Shown: positions 9,253-19,401, counted from the stretch's first letter. The stretch is DNA of 64,000 nucleotides from Candidatus Zhuqueibacterota bacterium (GCA_016928775.1 JAFGKD010000016.1:33152-97151); one strand, 5' to 3'. Made by a program: numbers and translations. Notes: a model not told the origin generated them from the sequence alone.

Positions 9253-11856
9253 ATGCAACACAGAACAGCGTTGGAAGAGCTGCTCAAATACATTCGCATT
9301 TTGATCCTGGATAAAGATGAACAATTTGCTTCATCTCTCAAAAGCGAGCTGAACCAGGCTGGGTATCCGTTCGTTGACCAAACAAGCAGCACCGAGCAGG
9401 CCTGGGATAAACTGCCGACGACCAACATTGTGCTGGTCGATTTTCTCTGGGGAGATGGAGAAGAAAATAGCCTCCAATTTGTCCAACGAGCCAAGGCAGC
9501 TTTTCAGGAAGAGATCGATGCTTTTGTCTATTCCACGCCCGCTGATAAATTATCCAGCTACGTGGCACAAACGGGCGCTACAGCCTGGCTGGAAAAACCT
9601 CTGAATTTTAACAATTTAACCTCGTGGATCAGAGAGACCGCCAGACGCATTTGGTATGAAAAGATTCTCAATAACATTCCTGATGAGGTGATTGTCATAG
9701 AGCCCAGTGACAAAGAGTTCGGCAAGCTGCACTTTGTCAACAAAACCAAAAAAGACCGTTTTGAAAAAGGCCTGCCGCTTGAATATGACTATTGTTGGAA
9801 ACGCTTTGAACGGCAGGGCAACGGTAGTCATCCCTGCTTTGAATGCCTGGCGCGCGAGGCCAAGAGCGAAAGGCGAATTGTGAGGAATTATTGGAATTAT
9901 AAAAATTGGGATGGGAAAAATGAGTCCGTGGACATCCACGCCGCACCGATTTTTGATCAGATGGGTAACATCCGGGGCATTATCGAAACCTGTCGCGATC
10001 GAACGCTGCAAGAAGTTATTGAACGAAACTTGCGGCGCATCGAGACGGAAAATGACTGGGCCGAACGCTTGAACCTGTTTTTACAAGGCTTCACCGAGCT
10101 TGGCTATAGCCGCGTTCGCTTTTATCAGAAACAACAGAAGAATGGCCATTATATTTATAAAGGAATTTGTCAAATCGGCATGCCGGAGGATTTTGATATT
10201 CGGCACTATAGCTATGATGCCTCAACCGATATTCCAACCCAAATTGTGACCAATACGCGCCGTCCGGCGCTGTTTTTAGTCAAATATGAAGGGGATTTTG
10301 CCTGGACGCCGGTATCCACAACGCGCAATGTCTATCGGGTGAATCATGAGCTTGTACCCAATAATCATATTTTGGCAAAACATCGCTGGGTGGATATACC
10401 GATCAAAGCGGATCGAGAAATCATAGCCAAAGTCTCGGCAGAACCGGATGATCCAAAAGTTTTTATATCCAATCATGATTTGACCCTCCTGGCCAATTAT
10501 GCGGATTGGGCGGGTCAGGCTTTATGGAGTGCAGAACAAGGGGAAAAGCTGCGTTTGAAAGATGCGACCAATCAATTAATCATTCAAATGAATTACAAAA
10601 TCTCCAAAGTGCCCATTCATAACCGATGGGTCTACATGGCGGTCAAGCGCGTGTGCCAGGTTTTGAAGACATCAGGGTGCAGTCTTTTTCTTTTGCAAGG
10701 CAAGGGAAGAAATGAACGTTTGGTGCGCATGGCCACTTTTGTTCAGGATATTTATGGGCAGAGAGTTCGCAAAATGGACATTACTGAAGAGTATGCCGTC
10801 GGTCAGTTTTTGGTGGGCAGCGTTTTTCAAAACGGGCGTAACCGATACTTTAACAATCTGACTGAATTGGCCGAGAGTCAGGATGATCCGAATATGCAAA
10901 GATTAAACTTGCCGGCTTACAACTATTACTGCGAAAAAATTGGTGAGGATGTACGCAACGCCATGTTTGTTGTATTGCGCGCTGGCAATCGTAAGGTTGG
11001 TGTGGTGCGAACGATCAACAAACAACGCGCAGATGTATTCGGCAATCGTGATTTTACCACCGATGATATGCGAGTACTCCAGGCGTTAGCTGGACAAATC
11101 TCGGTTGGCTTTGAAACAGACGGGCTGATAAAAGAGTTGCGAGCGTCACAGGAATATAAAGAATTTATCGCACAAGAGTACTCACACACTTTGAAAAATC
11201 TCATGCAGCCGGTCATTTCTATATCCGGTTTGCTAAAAATGGAGGCAGGGGATAAAAGCCTGTTAAACCTTCTCGATAATGAAATCATCAAAATGAAGAC
11301 GACGATCAACACCATGCTGCAGTTGGTCAAGGCCGAATCAACAAATCTGCTGTTACATAAATCATATGTTAAAATAAAAAATATGCTGGAAGAAGTAATC
11401 AAGCCTTATATTATCCTGGCATCCGATAAAAAAATGGACATCCGCTTGTCGCTCGAAGAGGATATGCAGGATATTTATCTGGATGAACGGCTCATTTATG
11501 ACGCCATCGCCAATTTATTGGATAATGCGATCAAATATGGCTATAAAAACACCTATATCAAAGTCAGGGCTTGGGTGAAATACGACAAATTATTTATTTC
11601 GGTGGCGGATGTTGGCGAAACCATCGCAAAAGAAGATCGGGTGCGAATTTTTGATAAATTTTTTCTTGGCAAACACACTGTCGATAAAATTCGCCAACTG
11701 GGATTGGGCTTGACCTATGTCAAGGTTGTGACCGAGGCGCATGGCGGCAAGGTTTATGTCGATCCGCGCTTTCAAAGGGGGGCGAAAATTATCATGTCCA
11801 TTCCGTTAACAAGTAAAGAGGAGGAGGAAAACCGTGAAAAAGATATTGATCGTTGA
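9253..11856 (+). CDS. Multidomain sensor histidine kinase (REC-PAS-GAF-GAF-HisKA-HATPase)
   Basis: A cytoplasmic sensor kinase of 867 residues. The chosen ATG at 9253 has AGGAGGA six bases upstream; the frame extends back to a TTG at 9223 without support. An N-terminal receiver domain is intact, with the acidic pair at D20/D22, phosphoacceptor D63 (VLVDF) and K115 (LEKP). A PAS-like region (about 135-255) contains a cysteine pair in SHPCFECLA. Two GAF-like regions follow (about 270-430 and 450-620), then the dimerisation helix with His645 (EYSHTLKN) and an HATPase domain with N-box DAIANLLDNAIKYG and G2 box LGLGLTYVK. The G1 box is unusual (VADVGETIAKED). No transmembrane helix is visible, so it is a soluble sensor. 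Its end overlaps the next response regulator by 23 bases. Confidence 0.93.
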   Translation: MQHRTALEELLKYIRILILDKDEQFASSLKSELNQAGYPFVDQTSSTEQAWDKLPTTNIVLVDFLWGDGEENSLQFVQRAKAAFQEEIDAFVYSTPADKLSSYVAQTGATAWLEKPLNFNNLTSWIRETARRIWYEKILNNIPDEVIVIEPSDKEFGKLHFVNKTKKDRFEKGLPLEYDYCWKRFERQGNGSHPCFECLAREAKSERRIVRNYWNYKNWDGKNESVDIHAAPIFDQMGNIRGIIETCRDRTLQEVIERNLRRIETENDWAERLNLFLQGFTELGYSRVRFYQKQQKNGHYIYKGICQIGMPEDFDIRHYSYDASTDIPTQIVTNTRRPALFLVKYEGDFAWTPVSTTRNVYRVNHELVPNNHILAKHRWVDIPIKADREIIAKVSAEPDDPKVFISNHDLTLLANYADWAGQALWSAEQGEKLRLKDATNQLIIQMNYKISKVPIHNRWVYMAVKRVCQVLKTSGCSLFLLQGKGRNERLVRMATFVQDIYGQRVRKMDITEEYAVGQFLVGSVFQNGRNRYFNNLTELAESQDDPNMQRLNLPAYNYYCEKIGEDVRNAMFVVLRAGNRKVGVVRTINKQRADVFGNRDFTTDDMRVLQALAGQISVGFETDGLIKELRASQEYKEFIAQEYSHTLKNLMQPVISISGLLKMEAGDKSLLNLLDNEIIKMKTTINTMLQLVKAESTNLLLHKSYVKIKNMLEEVIKPYIILASDKKMDIRLSLEEDMQDIYLDERLIYDAIANLLDNAIKYGYKNTYIKVRAWVKYDKLFISVADVGETIAKEDRVRIFDKFFLGKHTVDKIRQLGLGLTYVKVVTEAHGGKVYVDPRFQRGAKIIMSIPLTSKEEEENREKDIDR

Positions 11857-12229
11857 TGATGATATCATTATACGAATAACATTTGAAAAATTGTTAGAGA
11901 CCGACAACTACATCATCAAGCAGGCAAAAGATGTCAATGAAGCGGTAAACATGATGAAACGGCAAATTTTTGACCTTTTGCTGCTCGACCTCAAGTTGCC
12001 ATCGAAAGGGTGGGAGAGCGGATTTCAAATATTAAGGAAGAAACGTCGCTTGCAGCTCAACGCGGATACACCCGTCATCATCGTATCGGGTGCGCCGGAT
12101 GACAAATATATCAAAGATAGAATTGAGAGCGAAGATAATGTCGCTTTTATACTACTCAAACCCGTCGATAACAATGTGCTTCTTGAAAAGGTCTCGCAGG
12201 TTATCGGCAGCACAACGTCTAATGAATGA
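11834..12229 (+). CDS. Single-domain response regulator
   Basis: A 131-residue stand-alone receiver with no output domain. Key residues are D8, D9 and D10 in the acidic pocket (LIVDDD), phosphoacceptor D52 (LLLLDLKLP), the conserved Ser in VSGAP and the Lys in LLKPVD. The start is GTG at 11834, preceded by GAGGAGG within the end of the kinase gene, and the two genes overlap by 23 bases. It is therefore the likely cognate partner of the kinase just upstream. Without an effector domain it probably acts by protein contact, as a phosphate relay (the kinase also carries its own receiver) or on an output protein encoded elsewhere. Confidence 0.92.
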   Translation: MKKILIVDDDIIIRITFEKLLETDNYIIKQAKDVNEAVNMMKRQIFDLLLLDLKLPSKGWESGFQILRKKRRLQLNADTPVIIVSGAPDDKYIKDRIESEDNVAFILLKPVDNNVLLEKVSQVIGSTTSNE

Positions 12230-12340
12230 GACGATCCGTAATACAAAATAATAAAATTAGCACATTGAATGGCATTTTCCATACAACCTTGGAACCTTCA
12301 AGCATTACCACTTTTGTATCGGAGTGAAAGGAATTTTCAG

Positions 12341-14623
12341 ATGCGCAACAGATTTCTGCAACTAACGTTTGTTCTGTCTATCGCCTGTCTTTTAACGTTC
12401 GACACCATCTGTGGACAATCGGCGTCCTTCCAGACATTTATGAATCCGGTTATTCCCGGGGACCATCCCGATCCAACGTTGACAAAAATTGGCAATTATT
12501 TTTACACATCCGGTTCCTCATTCAATCCTACGCCGAAAATTTATCGTTCCTCTGATCTGGTGCATTGGCAGGTGATCGCCCAGCCGGTTTCGGCGTCCTG
12601 GTCGCAATATGGGAACAGTCCGGGTGGCGGTATCTGGGGCGGCCACATGGTTTTATATAACGGCATCTACTGGCATTTCTTTGGACGAGGCGGCGGCAGT
12701 ATGTATTTCGTCACCGCAGATTTACCCGAAGGTCCATGGAGCGCTCCCACCAGAATGAACATTCCTTCCGGTATGGTTGGTCTGGGTGTCGACAATTCAA
12801 TTTTGATTGACGAGGACACCGGCAAATGGTATTTACTCACCAAAGCCGGCCATGAAAATAATCATATCGTTGAGCTGGGCAATGATGGTCAGCCCAACGG
12901 CAATGTGCTGGATTTGACCTGGCTCAATCCAACCTCGGCAGGCAATCCTTATGGCTGGGCCGAAGGACCGGTAATGTGGAAACACAACGGCTATTACTAT
13001 TACAGTTTTGCGGAACATCTCGTCGGTAGACAGTATGTCATGCGCAGCGACACCTTGACCGACGATAAATCTGCCTGGACGGTGGTGAGCAGCAACAGCA
13101 ATATGTTCACCGGTTCGCCCGGAACCTACAACAGACCGAATCATATCTCACCGGTTGTTGAGCTCGATGACGGTACAAGCTGGTGTATTGCGCACAGTTA
13201 TCACAGCAGCGGTGACTGGTATGCCCATGGACGTCAGGGTCTACTGTGCCAGGTTACTTATAACAGCAGTGGATTTCCAGTTTTACAATATCCGCCAAGC
13301 GACGCTCTTCCGGCTCCAAATCTTCCGAGCCAGGGCATTCCATGGACGGTACCACGTTCCGATATGTTCGACACAACAAAACTAAAGCCGCAATGGTCGT
13401 TTTTGGGATACACCCCGGATAACAAACAGTCCCTCACAGAACGGCCCGGCTGGCTAAAACTGCTGCCATACAGTGGCAATACAACTGTTTTACAAAATGA
13501 TGGTGAACACAGTTATGCCATCATTACGCGAATCGATTTTGCGCCGGAATCCACCCGGGATCAGGCCGGTTTATGGATTTTAAACGGACCGGAAACTCTG
13601 GCAGCAAAAGTCTACAGCGGCATCAACAGCACTGGCAAAACGGTTCTGGCATTCACTTTTGAAAACACTTTATATGAAACGGAAAATACTATAGGCTCTA
13701 ACGTTTGGCTCAAGTTACTTCGACATGAACATGAAATGTCCGGTTTTTTCAGTTCCGATGGTCTTGCCTGGACGCAAATTGGTGATCCGATAAACTGTGT
13801 CAAGATGGATAGAGAGCACACCCAATTCAATAATTTCACCGGAAATCAACAAGGGCTTTATGTAGAAGGCAAGGAGGCCTTTTTCGACCTGTATATCTAC
13901 AAGGATGCTTACACGCCCATCCGAGCGGATAGTCCAGCCAATCAAGTGGGCACGTCCCGCAGGTACGCCAGAGGAGAGGGATATGTGCTTGGCAACATTC
14001 ACAATGGTGATTGGGCCATGTATGCCGGAGTGGATTTTGGCAATGCAGATTATGACCAAAGTCCGGATTCACTCAAGATGATTGCCGCCGGCCAAACGGA
14101 AAACGGCCGTATCGAAGTCTGGCTTGATTCACTTGACACGGGCGAAAAAATTGCCGAATGCCCTATCGATGATACCGGTGATCTGAGTACGTTTAACATC
14201 TTTACAATAGAAACACAACCGACCACCGGTCAGCACGATGTATACCTGAAATTTTTAGGCACCGGATCGGATGTTCTGTTCCAGCTCAAATATTTCTATT
14301 TCAGAGCAAAAGGAGACACGACGACGTCGCTGTCAAATCGAAGGGATACGGCTTTTCCAAAACACTTCGTATTAAAGCAGAACTATCCCAATCCGTTTAA
14401 TCCGTCAACTCGAATCGATTTCGAGATTCCGGTAAAAACATTTGTTTCACTGCAAGTTTTTGATATTTTGGGCAGAGAAATTAAAGAGCTGGCAGGTAAA
14501 GAATTCGCCAGAGGGAAGCACTCCATAATATTTGATGCATCGCATGTGGCCAGCGGGATCTACTTTTACAGACTGAGCGCAAAAGAATTCGCGCAAGCAA
14601 AAAAGATGTTTATTTTGAAATAG
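12341..14623 (+). CDS. GH43 glycoside hydrolase with CBM6-like domain and T9SS signal
   Basis: A 760-residue secreted glycosidase. The ATG at 12341 has GAAAGGA eight bases upstream and begins a signal peptide ending near CGQS; the frame runs back to 12269 without a better start. The catalytic five-bladed propeller carries the GH43 base motif GDHPDPT (base Asp44), the transition-state Asp in LGVDNSILID and the acid Glu in AEGPVMW. A concanavalin-like C-terminal domain of the beta-xylosidase type follows (about 350-540), then a CBM6-like module (YARGEGYVLGNIHNGDW, about 555-680) and a T9SS sorting domain (LKQNYPNPFNPST, about 690-760). GH43 members act on xylan, arabinan or galactan; the sequence alone does not fix the substrate. 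It lies 34 bases upstream of a GH2 enzyme, suggesting joint use on a heteropolysaccharide. Confidence 0.9.
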   Translation: MRNRFLQLTFVLSIACLLTFDTICGQSASFQTFMNPVIPGDHPDPTLTKIGNYFYTSGSSFNPTPKIYRSSDLVHWQVIAQPVSASWSQYGNSPGGGIWGGHMVLYNGIYWHFFGRGGGSMYFVTADLPEGPWSAPTRMNIPSGMVGLGVDNSILIDEDTGKWYLLTKAGHENNHIVELGNDGQPNGNVLDLTWLNPTSAGNPYGWAEGPVMWKHNGYYYYSFAEHLVGRQYVMRSDTLTDDKSAWTVVSSNSNMFTGSPGTYNRPNHISPVVELDDGTSWCIAHSYHSSGDWYAHGRQGLLCQVTYNSSGFPVLQYPPSDALPAPNLPSQGIPWTVPRSDMFDTTKLKPQWSFLGYTPDNKQSLTERPGWLKLLPYSGNTTVLQNDGEHSYAIITRIDFAPESTRDQAGLWILNGPETLAAKVYSGINSTGKTVLAFTFENTLYETENTIGSNVWLKLLRHEHEMSGFFSSDGLAWTQIGDPINCVKMDREHTQFNNFTGNQQGLYVEGKEAFFDLYIYKDAYTPIRADSPANQVGTSRRYARGEGYVLGNIHNGDWAMYAGVDFGNADYDQSPDSLKMIAAGQTENGRIEVWLDSLDTGEKIAECPIDDTGDLSTFNIFTIETQPTTGQHDVYLKFLGTGSDVLFQLKYFYFRAKGDTTTSLSNRRDTAFPKHFVLKQNYPNPFNPSTRIDFEIPVKTFVSLQVFDILGREIKELAGKEFARGKHSIIFDASHVASGIYFYRLSAKEFAQAKKMFILK

Positions 14624-14656
14624 TACCATATGATCCTCGAAGGTAAGATTGATTAA

Positions 14657-17446
14657 ATGATGGTAAGAATTTTTATGATGACAAAAAATGATAACTATTC
14701 AATTGACTTTGTGCATAAATCATTCGACAATATGGTATGCCTCTTTCTGCTCGCCTGTGTACCCTTACTTGCGCAAACCACGATAACCGACAACAGTAAC
14801 ATCCAGCGGCAACGCATTTCCATCAATCAAGACTGGCGCTTTTACAAATATGAGTCCATGGCAAAAACGGACAGCCTGATCTATGATGTGCGCCCGGAGA
14901 TCAAAAAACATCGGGCTGATGGCCCTGCTGATGCCAAAACAACTGAGGCCGAGGAGGCAGAAACGACACAATTTATACTCAAGCCCTGGATTCTTCCCAC
15001 CGGAAATAACTTTATTAAAGTTCCTGACAAGCGGTATAAACGACCGGCAGGGAATCCTGGCAAGGATTTTCCGTTTGTTCAAAACGATTTTGATGACAGT
15101 TTATGGGAACGCGTGAGTTTGCCGCACGACTGGGCCATCAAGGGGCCTTTTTACGAGGGCTGGGATGTGCCGGTCAGCGGCGGCATGGGACGCCTGCCCA
15201 GTCCCGGCGTGGCCTGGTATCGGAAAAAGCTTGATGTTCCAGTGTCCGACGCTGGCAAGCGTTTTTTTTTAGATGTGGACGGCGCTATGTCCTATGCCAT
15301 GGTGTGGTGCAATGGCACCCTGGTTGGCGGATGGCCTTTTGGCTATGCATCATGGCGTCTAAACCTCACACCATTTTTTGTGCCGGGTGGTGAAAATCAA
15401 TTGGCGATTCGTTTGGATAATCCGCCCGAGTCATCGCGCTGGTATCCTGGCGGCGGCATCTATCGTAACGTCTGGTTGGTCAAGACAAATCCTGTTCACG
15501 TGGATCAATGGGGCACTTTTATTACCACAGATAATGTTTCAGAGAACTCGGCCACGATAGCCCTCGATATCACCATCACCAATGCCGGTGAAAATGCTGT
15601 CAGAGTGACAGCCGTGACGCACATCTTTGTCCTCGCAGCTGACGGTAACAAAACCGGCACTGCTGTGGCCACTTTTGATCCAGCGGAAATAGCAATTCCG
15701 GCGGGAGGGAAAAGCACCGTCTCTGGTTCTGTGAGATTGCTAAATCCCAAACTGTGGGGTCCTCCTCCCACGCAAACTCCCAATCTTTATATGTCAGAGA
15801 CCACTTTGTTATTGGACGGCAAACCAGTCGATCAATACGGCACACATTTTGGTATTCGCTCACTGCGGTTCGATCCTGACTCTGGCGTCTATGTGAATGA
15901 AGAGCTTTTAAAAATCAAAGGCGTCAATCAACACCATGATCTGGGTGCATTGGGTGCGGCGTTCAACATCCGCGCCGCCGAACGCCAGCTCGAAATTCTC
16001 CGCGAAATGGGCTGTAACGCCATCCGTACGGCACACAATCCTCCCGCTCCCGAGCTGCTCGAATTGACCGACCGCATGGGCTTTCTGGTAATGGACGAAG
16101 CATTCGATGTGTGGGAACGGAAAAAAACACCGCTCGATTTTCATCTCATCTTTTCCGACTGGCATGAACAGGACGTGCGCGCCCTTGTGCGCCGCGATCG
16201 CAACCATCCTTCGGTCATCATCTGGAGTATTGGCAATGAAGTCGGCGAGCAATACACCGATGCAGAAGGCGCGGCCCTGGCAAAGCGATTATATGACATT
16301 GTAAAAGATGAGGATCCCACGCGTCCGGTAACCAGTGCGATGAACTGGGCCAAGCCGGACATGCCGCTGCCCGCTGTTCTGGATGTTATCAGCTTGAACT
16401 ATCAGGGAGAAGGCATCCGCCAATCGCCGGAATTTGAGGGAACAAATCGTATCCGTACGTCGCCGCAGTATCCGGCTTTTCATGAGAAATTCCCCGATAA
16501 AGTCATTCTCAGCAGTGAAACTGCTTCCGCCTTTAGCAGCCGCGGCATCTATCTCTTTCCCGTCACCGGGAAAACCAGCGATATTGTACGCGATAGCCGG
16601 GGCGGCGACTCAAAGCTTCGGCATGTGAGCGCCTACGAACTGCATGCCGTCGATTTTGGTTCGTCAGCCGACAAGGTGTTCGGTTCCATCGAACGACATC
16701 CCTATGTGGCCGGCGAGTTTGTCTGGACCGGCTGGGATTACCTCGGCGAACCGACGCCCTACTATGACGCCCGCAGCTCTTATTGCGGCATTCTCGATTT
16801 AGCCGGATTCAAAAAAGACCGCTTTTTTCTCTACCAGTCGCATTGGCGACCCGACCACCCGATGGCGCACATCCTGCCGCACTGGAACTGGCCGGAGCGA
16901 GTTGGTGAGGTCACCCCGGTACATGTTTTCACCTCCGGTGATGAGGCTGAACTGTTCCTCAATGGCACCTCCCTTGGTCGAAAGAGAAAGAATCAGTATG
17001 AATATCGTCTGCGCTGGGACGACGTGATATACGAACCCGGCGAACTAAAGGTGGTGGTCTACAAGAACGGCGAGAAATGGGCTGAGGATATTGTCAAGAC
17101 CACAGGCGAACCGGTCCGACTGGTGGCATCCGCAGATCGCGAAAAGATACACGCTGATGAAATGGATTTGTCTTTTATTACAGTACGCGTGACTGATCAA
17201 AACGGTTTGACTGTGCCACGCTCGAACAACTTTATTGAATTCGAAATTGAGGGGTGCGGTGAAATCGTGGCAACGGATAATGGTGATCCGACCGATTTTG
17301 TGCCATTCCCCTCGCACAAACGCAAGGCATTTAACGGCCTGGCTTTGGTGATCATTCGCGCCAAAGCGGGCGACTCAGGTTCGATAATGGTTACAGCACA
17401 ATCACCAGGACTTCAGGAAGCTCAAGTGGCCATCACATGTTATTAA
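14657..17446 (+). CDS. GH2 family glycoside hydrolase (beta-galactosidase-like)
   Basis: A 929-residue GH2 enzyme. The sugar-binding jelly roll includes WERVSLPHDWAIKGPF and WYRKKLDVP, followed by an immunoglobulin-like domain and the TIM barrel with MGCNAIRTAHNPP. The acid/base is Glu528 in WSIGNEVGEQ and the likely nucleophile is Glu621 in LSSETASAF; GEFVWTGWDYLGEPTPY is also typical of this beta-galactosidase subgroup. Extra C-terminal beta domains follow. The start is uncertain: ATGs at 14657, 14660 and 14675 are all possible, and the hydrophobic export segment (MVCLFLLACVPLLAQ) sits about 25 residues in, so a later start may be used. Unlike the upstream GH43 it has no T9SS domain, so it is probably periplasmic and processes imported oligosaccharides. 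Confidence 0.9.
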   Translation: MMVRIFMMTKNDNYSIDFVHKSFDNMVCLFLLACVPLLAQTTITDNSNIQRQRISINQDWRFYKYESMAKTDSLIYDVRPEIKKHRADGPADAKTTEAEEAETTQFILKPWILPTGNNFIKVPDKRYKRPAGNPGKDFPFVQNDFDDSLWERVSLPHDWAIKGPFYEGWDVPVSGGMGRLPSPGVAWYRKKLDVPVSDAGKRFFLDVDGAMSYAMVWCNGTLVGGWPFGYASWRLNLTPFFVPGGENQLAIRLDNPPESSRWYPGGGIYRNVWLVKTNPVHVDQWGTFITTDNVSENSATIALDITITNAGENAVRVTAVTHIFVLAADGNKTGTAVATFDPAEIAIPAGGKSTVSGSVRLLNPKLWGPPPTQTPNLYMSETTLLLDGKPVDQYGTHFGIRSLRFDPDSGVYVNEELLKIKGVNQHHDLGALGAAFNIRAAERQLEILREMGCNAIRTAHNPPAPELLELTDRMGFLVMDEAFDVWERKKTPLDFHLIFSDWHEQDVRALVRRDRNHPSVIIWSIGNEVGEQYTDAEGAALAKRLYDIVKDEDPTRPVTSAMNWAKPDMPLPAVLDVISLNYQGEGIRQSPEFEGTNRIRTSPQYPAFHEKFPDKVILSSETASAFSSRGIYLFPVTGKTSDIVRDSRGGDSKLRHVSAYELHAVDFGSSADKVFGSIERHPYVAGEFVWTGWDYLGEPTPYYDARSSYCGILDLAGFKKDRFFLYQSHWRPDHPMAHILPHWNWPERVGEVTPVHVFTSGDEAELFLNGTSLGRKRKNQYEYRLRWDDVIYEPGELKVVVYKNGEKWAEDIVKTTGEPVRLVASADREKIHADEMDLSFITVRVTDQNGLTVPRSNNFIEFEIEGCGEIVATDNGDPTDFVPFPSHKRKAFNGLALVIIRAKAGDSGSIMVTAQSPGLQEAQVAITCY

Positions 17447-17583
17447 TTCTACAACATCTGAAGCATAACGCAATTTACAAAAAAAAGAAAGGAGGTTCTC
17501 GTCAAAAGATTCGTTTCGGTCAAAAATTTCAGCACATCTTCATTGACGAATGTCGATACATTCAAACAAGTCAGGAGGTCAAA

Positions 17584-18657
17584 ATGTTTACCAGAAAAGC
17601 AGTGTTCATGTTATTGACTGTCATATGTATGAGCACTATCATACATGCGCAATCCAAAGGTACTATTGTATTTGTCAGCTATCAAGTCGATACGAAAATC
17701 GATCCTGATACGGGCGAATATCCGGATATGCCGCATATTTACGCTTTGGAGGATGAGGGCTATGATGTCGTTATCTTTTATAACGCATCGTTGTCGTCAG
17801 CGAGCGAAGCGACGCTGGATACACTGTATGATGCTGATCTGATCATTATGGGACGCTCCACACCGAGCACGGGTTATGGCGACCACAAACAAGCCTGGAA
17901 CGAAATAACCACGCCCATTTTGAATCTCGAGTTGTGGAATTGCCGCAGTAGCCGTTTGAACTGGTTTAATACAGAGAACATGTTGAGTATCTCCGAAGAA
18001 GGTTCGATCTATAATGCGATTATTGAGGAACCGGATGATCCCGTATTTGAAGGTTGGGATACCTCTGCTCCAATTCCATGGATCGTATCCCCGTTTGATG
18101 CCGTGGGTGTAAAAGAAGCCGGAAATGGGAAGGTAATAGCTCGGTTGGAATCAGATTCGACTGCTGTGTTTGTTCGTTTTGAACCGGAAGTCGAGTTTTA
18201 TGATGGTTCCATTGACATGCCTGCTGGACACCGTACCGTGATTGGCAACGGGCGTGATAATAGTGGCAATGCCCCATTTGATTATTATAATTTTACGGTA
18301 GAGTCCGAGGCGATATTTTTAGCGGAAGTCGCCCGAATGGTCGCCCTCAGTCGCGGCAATGCAGTGGAAAGCCGAGAGAACATAATCTCACCATCAGCTT
18401 TTGCATTGTCACAAAATTATCCCAATCCGTTCAATCCAACGACAACGATACCATTTCATCTGCCTGAAAAAAGTCGCGTACGCCTCAGCTTGATCAATAT
18501 CCAGGGAAATGAAATAAGAACATTGGCCGATGCTGAATACGCTGCAGGTGATCATGAAATGACTTTTGATGCCGGTAATTTGCCGGCAGGCATCTATCTC
18601 TATAAAATAGAGACGGAGAAATATACGGCTGTGAAAAAACTAGCATTTGTTAAATAG
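17584..18657 (+). CDS. Secreted ThuA/glutamine-amidotransferase-fold protein with T9SS signal
   Basis: A 357-residue exported protein. The ATG at 17584 is preceded by AGGAGG five bases upstream; the open frame extends back to 17437, overlapping the GH2 gene, but that part has no coding character. A signal peptide (LLTVICMSTIIHAQ) is followed by an alpha/beta domain (GTIVFVSYQVD, DVVIFYNAS, ADLIIMGRST) resembling the ThuA / class I amidotransferase fold. No catalytic Cys-His pair was recognised, so enzymatic activity is doubtful. The C-terminal 75 residues are a T9SS sorting domain (LSQNYPNPFNPTTTI). Its position after GH43 and GH2 fits a role in extracellular carbohydrate use, but that is inference. 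Confidence 0.8.
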   Translation: MFTRKAVFMLLTVICMSTIIHAQSKGTIVFVSYQVDTKIDPDTGEYPDMPHIYALEDEGYDVVIFYNASLSSASEATLDTLYDADLIIMGRSTPSTGYGDHKQAWNEITTPILNLELWNCRSSRLNWFNTENMLSISEEGSIYNAIIEEPDDPVFEGWDTSAPIPWIVSPFDAVGVKEAGNGKVIARLESDSTAVFVRFEPEVEFYDGSIDMPAGHRTVIGNGRDNSGNAPFDYYNFTVESEAIFLAEVARMVALSRGNAVESRENIISPSAFALSQNYPNPFNPTTTIPFHLPEKSRVRLSLINIQGNEIRTLADAEYAAGDHEMTFDAGNLPAGIYLYKIETEKYTAVKKLAFVK

Positions 18658-18670
18658 AGAGGCTTGCATA

Positions 18671-19297
18671 TCACGCATTTTGTAAAGCTTCTCTTGATTT
18701 GTCGATATGATTTCGCATGAATTGCTCGGCTTGTTGACCATCACCGGCGGCAAGTGCCTTGATGATATTAAAATGTTCGTCGATGGTTTCTTCTGGCGGC
18801 CGCAAAAGTCCGGCTTGAAAGGCTTGCAAATGGAGATTGCTGAGCATCTCCAGGCGCGCAATAATTTTATTGCCGCTATAGAGCATGATGCTGTTGTGAA
18901 ACTGTCGATCGGCTTTTTCATACTCGGTGTAGTCAATGGGATGTTGGTCTCGAAAAGGTTGAAAGAGCTGGCGTAGAAAAGTAATGTGCTCATTTTGCAC
19001 ATGAGCGGCCGCCAGGCGGGCCGAGAGCCCTTCGATAACGGCGCGAACGTGGAAAATATCAATGATTTCCTCAACAGACATTTGTTTCACAAACAGACCG
19101 CGCCGAGGTTTGCTCTCCACCAGCATTTCACTTTCCAGCCGATGCAAGGCCTTGAGCAGCGGGGTGCGGCTGACACCCAGTTGTGCCGAGAGTTTCTCTT
19201 GCAGCAACTTTTGTCCCGGCAATAACTCTTGATCAAAAATCATTTTTTTGACTCGAGAGTAAATCCGATCTGTGAGCTCTATATGTTCCAGGTCCAT
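18671..19297 (-). CDS. GntR-family transcriptional regulator, FCD (FadR) type
   Basis: A 208-residue regulator with an N-terminal winged helix (LTDRIYSRVKKMIFDQEL, LQEKLSAQLGVSRTPLLKAL) and an all-helical FCD ligand domain (about 75-205) carrying candidate metal or ligand residues in YEKADRQFHNSI and EHFNIIKAL. FCD regulators usually bind organic acids or sugar-derived acids and repress adjacent genes. It is divergently transcribed from the phosphoglycerate-dehydrogenase-type gene at 19477. The 179 bases between them hold two palindromic elements (19325-19344 and 19402-19427), which are natural candidate operators for autoregulation and control of the dehydrogenase. Its 3' end faces the T9SS gene at 17584-18657 with only 13 bases between. 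Confidence 0.92.
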   Translation of the reverse strand: MDLEHIELTDRIYSRVKKMIFDQELLPGQKLLQEKLSAQLGVSRTPLLKALHRLESEMLVESKPRRGLFVKQMSVEEIIDIFHVRAVIEGLSARLAAAHVQNEHITFLRQLFQPFRDQHPIDYTEYEKADRQFHNSIMLYSGNKIIARLEMLSNLHLQAFQAGLLRPPEETIDEHFNIIKALAAGDGQQAEQFMRNHIDKSREALQNA

Positions 19298-19324
19298 ATA
19301 TAGTCCTCATTCTCAATTTAGCAT

Positions 19325-19344
19325 GAATTTTGAATTCAAAATTC
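19325..19344. promoter_or_regulatory. Perfect 20-bp palindrome, candidate GntR operator
   Basis: GAATTTTGAATTCAAAATTC is identical to its reverse complement over all 20 bases. It lies 28 bases upstream of the gntR start, between the two divergent genes. A perfect palindrome here is typical of an autoregulatory operator, though the family consensus was not matched and AT-rich palindromes can occur by chance. Confidence 0.5.
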
Positions 19345-19401
19345 GCCGCATTGTAATCATTTCTCTGCTAAAGGTCAATAAAAAGATTGAAAAGAACAAT
19401 G

